From: Erwinia sorbitola
GTDB lineage: Bacteria > Pseudomonadota > Gammaproteobacteria > Enterobacterales > Enterobacteriaceae
Direction: 5' to 3'
Assembly (NCBI RefSeq): GCF_009738185.1
Contig: NZ_CP046509.1
Coordinates: 62,001 to 126,000, forward strand
DNA: 64,000 nt
Within the stretch, counting starts at the first letter, position 1. Every line of letters begins with the position of its first letter. A program made the position numbers and the translations under genes. The notes beneath the pieces were generated by a model. That model was not told where the DNA came from and did no database searches. It worked only from the letters and a program-made list of their open reading frames with translations. Below, in pieces: positions 62,505-64,000 of the stretch.

Positions 62505-63785
62505 ATGAAATGCCGCCTGCGTCATACGCTTATTTTCTGCCTCGGAATGCTCGGAAGCCTGCCGTTGTTTGCCCGGGAGTATGCGTTTCTCAGCCAGAGT
62601 GAACTGGCGCTGAATAAAACGCGTCTGCAACAGCAGCAGGCACCACAACTGACCGTAACGGCCTGGCAGCAGTTACAGCATGAGGCCGATCGGGCGCTGA
62701 AAGCGCCGTTGCTTAGTGTCACGGATAAAACGCTGACGCCTCCCGGCGGTTCAAAGCACGATTATCTCAGCCTGAGCGCCTACTGGTGGCCGGATGAGCA
62801 CGCGGCAGATGGTCTGCCCTGGGTGCGGCATGATGGTAAGGTCAACCCGGCCAGCAAGAATGAGGCAAGCGATGGCCTGCGGCTGGCAGCATTTACCGCC
62901 CGGGTGCAGGCCCTGACGCTGGCCTGGTATTTTTCCGCTGACGATCGTTACTCCGACCGGGCGATCGCGCTGATCCGCCACTGGTTTATCGATCCCGATA
63001 CGCGGATGAACCCCAATCTTACCTATGCTCAAAGCGTGCCTGGCAAAGCAGAAAACGGGCGGCGATCCGGCGTACTGGACGGGCGTTATTTTGCCACGCG
63101 TATTGTGGACTCTTTGCTGATGCTGCGCACCGCGCCGGGCTGGCATCAGCAGGATGAGCAGCAGATGCAGCGATGGATGAGTGACTATCTGCACTGGCTA
63201 CAGACCAGCCCTGAGGGAAAAGGTGAAGCGCAGTCGGAGAATAACCACGGCAGCTGGTACAACGTGCAGGTGGCGGGAATTGCCTGGTATCTGCGTCGGC
63301 CGGAGGTGATACCGCCAATGCTCGAGCAGGCGAAAAGCCGTATGAACCGCCAGTTTGCCGCCGATGGCAGTCAGCCGCTGGAGCTGGCGCGCACCCGATC
63401 GTTTCACTACAGCTGGTTTAATTTGCAGGCGTTGACCGCGCTGGCGACGGTGGCACAGAACAGCGGAGCCGGGGATCTGTGGCATTACCGTACCCCGCAG
63501 CAGGCCAGCTTGCTGACGGCGCTGGACTTTATGGCACCGTACAGCAGCGGAAAAAACTGGCCGTATCGCAGCCTCGACCATACTGGCGTGCGGCTGATCC
63601 CGCTGCTGTCGCTGGCGGATAACCAGCTGCACCGCGATGGCTATCAGACAGCTATCCGTCAGGCTGACTGGACGCTGCCTGAAAACGGCCCAGGGCGCGG
63701 GGCTAAACAGGAGGCGCTGCGCGATACCTGGCTACTGGCGGTGCCGCGCTTTAGCGTGGGGCAGGCATCAGTTCACGGGGAATAA
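62505..63785 (+). CDS. Alginate-lyase-family (PL5-like) secreted protein
   Basis: A 426-residue protein; the ATG at 62505 lies 7 bases after GGAG. Signal peptide to about residue 23 (ending PLFA). The (alpha/alpha)-barrel domain includes HDYLSLSAYWWPDE near residue 84, and the catalytic-type ENNHGSWYNVQVAGIAWYLRR near residue 245 with RSFHYSWFNLQALTALA near residue 303. The family degrades uronate-rich polymers such as alginate; in plant bacteria the true substrate is unknown and may be another uronan or the cell's own exopolysaccharide. Its end overlaps the convergent kdgK by 35 bases. Confidence 0.82.
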   Translation: MKCRLRHTLIFCLGMLGSLPLFAREYAFLSQSELALNKTRLQQQQAPQLTVTAWQQLQHEADRALKAPLLSVTDKTLTPPGGSKHDYLSLSAYWWPDEHAADGLPWVRHDGKVNPASKNEASDGLRLAAFTARVQALTLAWYFSADDRYSDRAIALIRHWFIDPDTRMNPNLTYAQSVPGKAENGRRSGVLDGRYFATRIVDSLLMLRTAPGWHQQDEQQMQRWMSDYLHWLQTSPEGKGEAQSENNHGSWYNVQVAGIAWYLRRPEVIPPMLEQAKSRMNRQFAADGSQPLELARTRSFHYSWFNLQALTALATVAQNSGAGDLWHYRTPQQASLLTALDFMAPYSSGKNWPYRSLDHTGVRLIPLLSLADNQLHRDGYQTAIRQADWTLPENGPGRGAKQEALRDTWLLAVPRFSVGQASVHGE

Positions 63786-64000
63786 TCGCCCCGCGATGCT
63801 GGATCACCGTGCTGGCGGTCAGGTGGCCGCGCTGCGCCGCCTCGGTTGCACTGCCGCCGGTCAGGCGCACGGCCAGATAGCCCGCGCTGAAAGAGTCACC
63901 TGCGGCCGTAGTATCAACAACCGCTGACGGCGGCAGGCGTACGGCGGGGATCTCCAGCAGCGGCTGGTCACCGTTCGCCACCAGACAGGCATCAGCACCG
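63751..64000 (-). CDS. kdgK: KdgK, 2-keto-3-deoxygluconate kinase, C-terminal part
   Basis: The 5' part lies beyond the window. The visible 80 or so residues include the PfkB signature VVDTTAAGDSFSAGYLAVRL with the catalytic Asp in AAGDSF, and end VIQHRGAIIPRELMPAPR, nearly as in E. coli KdgK. It phosphorylates KDG to 2-keto-3-deoxy-6-phosphogluconate, the step after KduD in the pectin route encoded at 6-14 kb. The position downstream of yhjJ is conserved from E. coli. Confidence 0.95.
   Translation of the reverse strand, partial: GADACLVANGDQPLLEIPAVRLPPSAVVDTTAAGDSFSAGYLAVRLTGGSATEAAQRGHLTASTVIQHRGAIIPRELMPAPR

Overview
The window reads as chromosomal DNA of a plant-associated member of the Enterobacterales, most likely an Erwinia/Pantoea-type Erwiniaceae. 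The reasons are an E. coli-like gene order (eptB-dppABCDF, bcs, yhjK/pdeK, dctA, yhjJ, kdgK), protein sequences close to E. coli for Dpp, EptB, DctA and ArsB/C, and a full cytoplasmic pectin-oligomer pathway with KdgR-type operators. The genus cannot be fixed from the sequence alone. No phage, transposase, integrase or CRISPR array was seen.

Layout. 1-5.7 kb: a GlxA-type AraC regulator (cut by the window edge) with an isochorismatase-family hydrolase, the selenocysteine tRNA gene selC, an arsRBC arsenic operon, an AzlCD branched-chain amino acid exporter and a CigR-like protein. 6-14 kb: a pectate/oligogalacturonate regulon: kduD, an RpiB-type isomerase standing where kduI would be expected, kdgF, ogl, a GPH symporter, a PL9 exo-pectate lyase and a KdgM porin, with KdgR-like boxes and a perfect CRP site. 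14.3-20.2 kb: a leftward operon of a Ugp-type ABC importer, a Mn-dependent ADP-ribose/CDP-alcohol diphosphatase-like enzyme and a TSUP permease. 20.2-24.8 kb: AT-rich leader, a 1071-residue autotransporter and a CaiF/GrlA-type regulator. 25-27.3 kb: an unknown membrane protein, a small HD hydrolase, and ohrR-ohr. 27.7-35.7 kb: eptB and dppABCDF.

36.3-51.9 kb is the cellulose region: bcsO-Q-A-B-C-D-Z, then leftward bcsE, a bcsR-like small gene facing the other way, and a PdeK-type EAL phosphodiesterase that has lost its GGDEF domain. bcsE/bcsR look like the leftover head of an E. coli-type (bcsEFG / bcsRQABZC) locus. 52.3-57.6 kb is a low-GC CFA/I (CS1)-class fimbrial operon (chaperone, pilin, usher, tip adhesin). 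It is bracketed by two diverged copies of the 3' end of the pdeK gene, which marks it as a recently inserted island. 58-64 kb resumes the E. coli order with dctA, yhjJ and kdgK (cut by the edge), but an alpha/beta hydrolase and an alginate-lyase-family protein are inserted before kdgK.

Working together: KdgM, the PL9 lyase, the symporter, Ogl, KdgF, the RpiB-type isomerase, KduD and finally KdgK at the far end give a continuous route from external oligogalacturonates to 2-keto-3-deoxy-6-phosphogluconate. Cellulose, CFA/I-type fimbriae, an autotransporter and a c-di-GMP phosphodiesterase form an adhesion/biofilm block.
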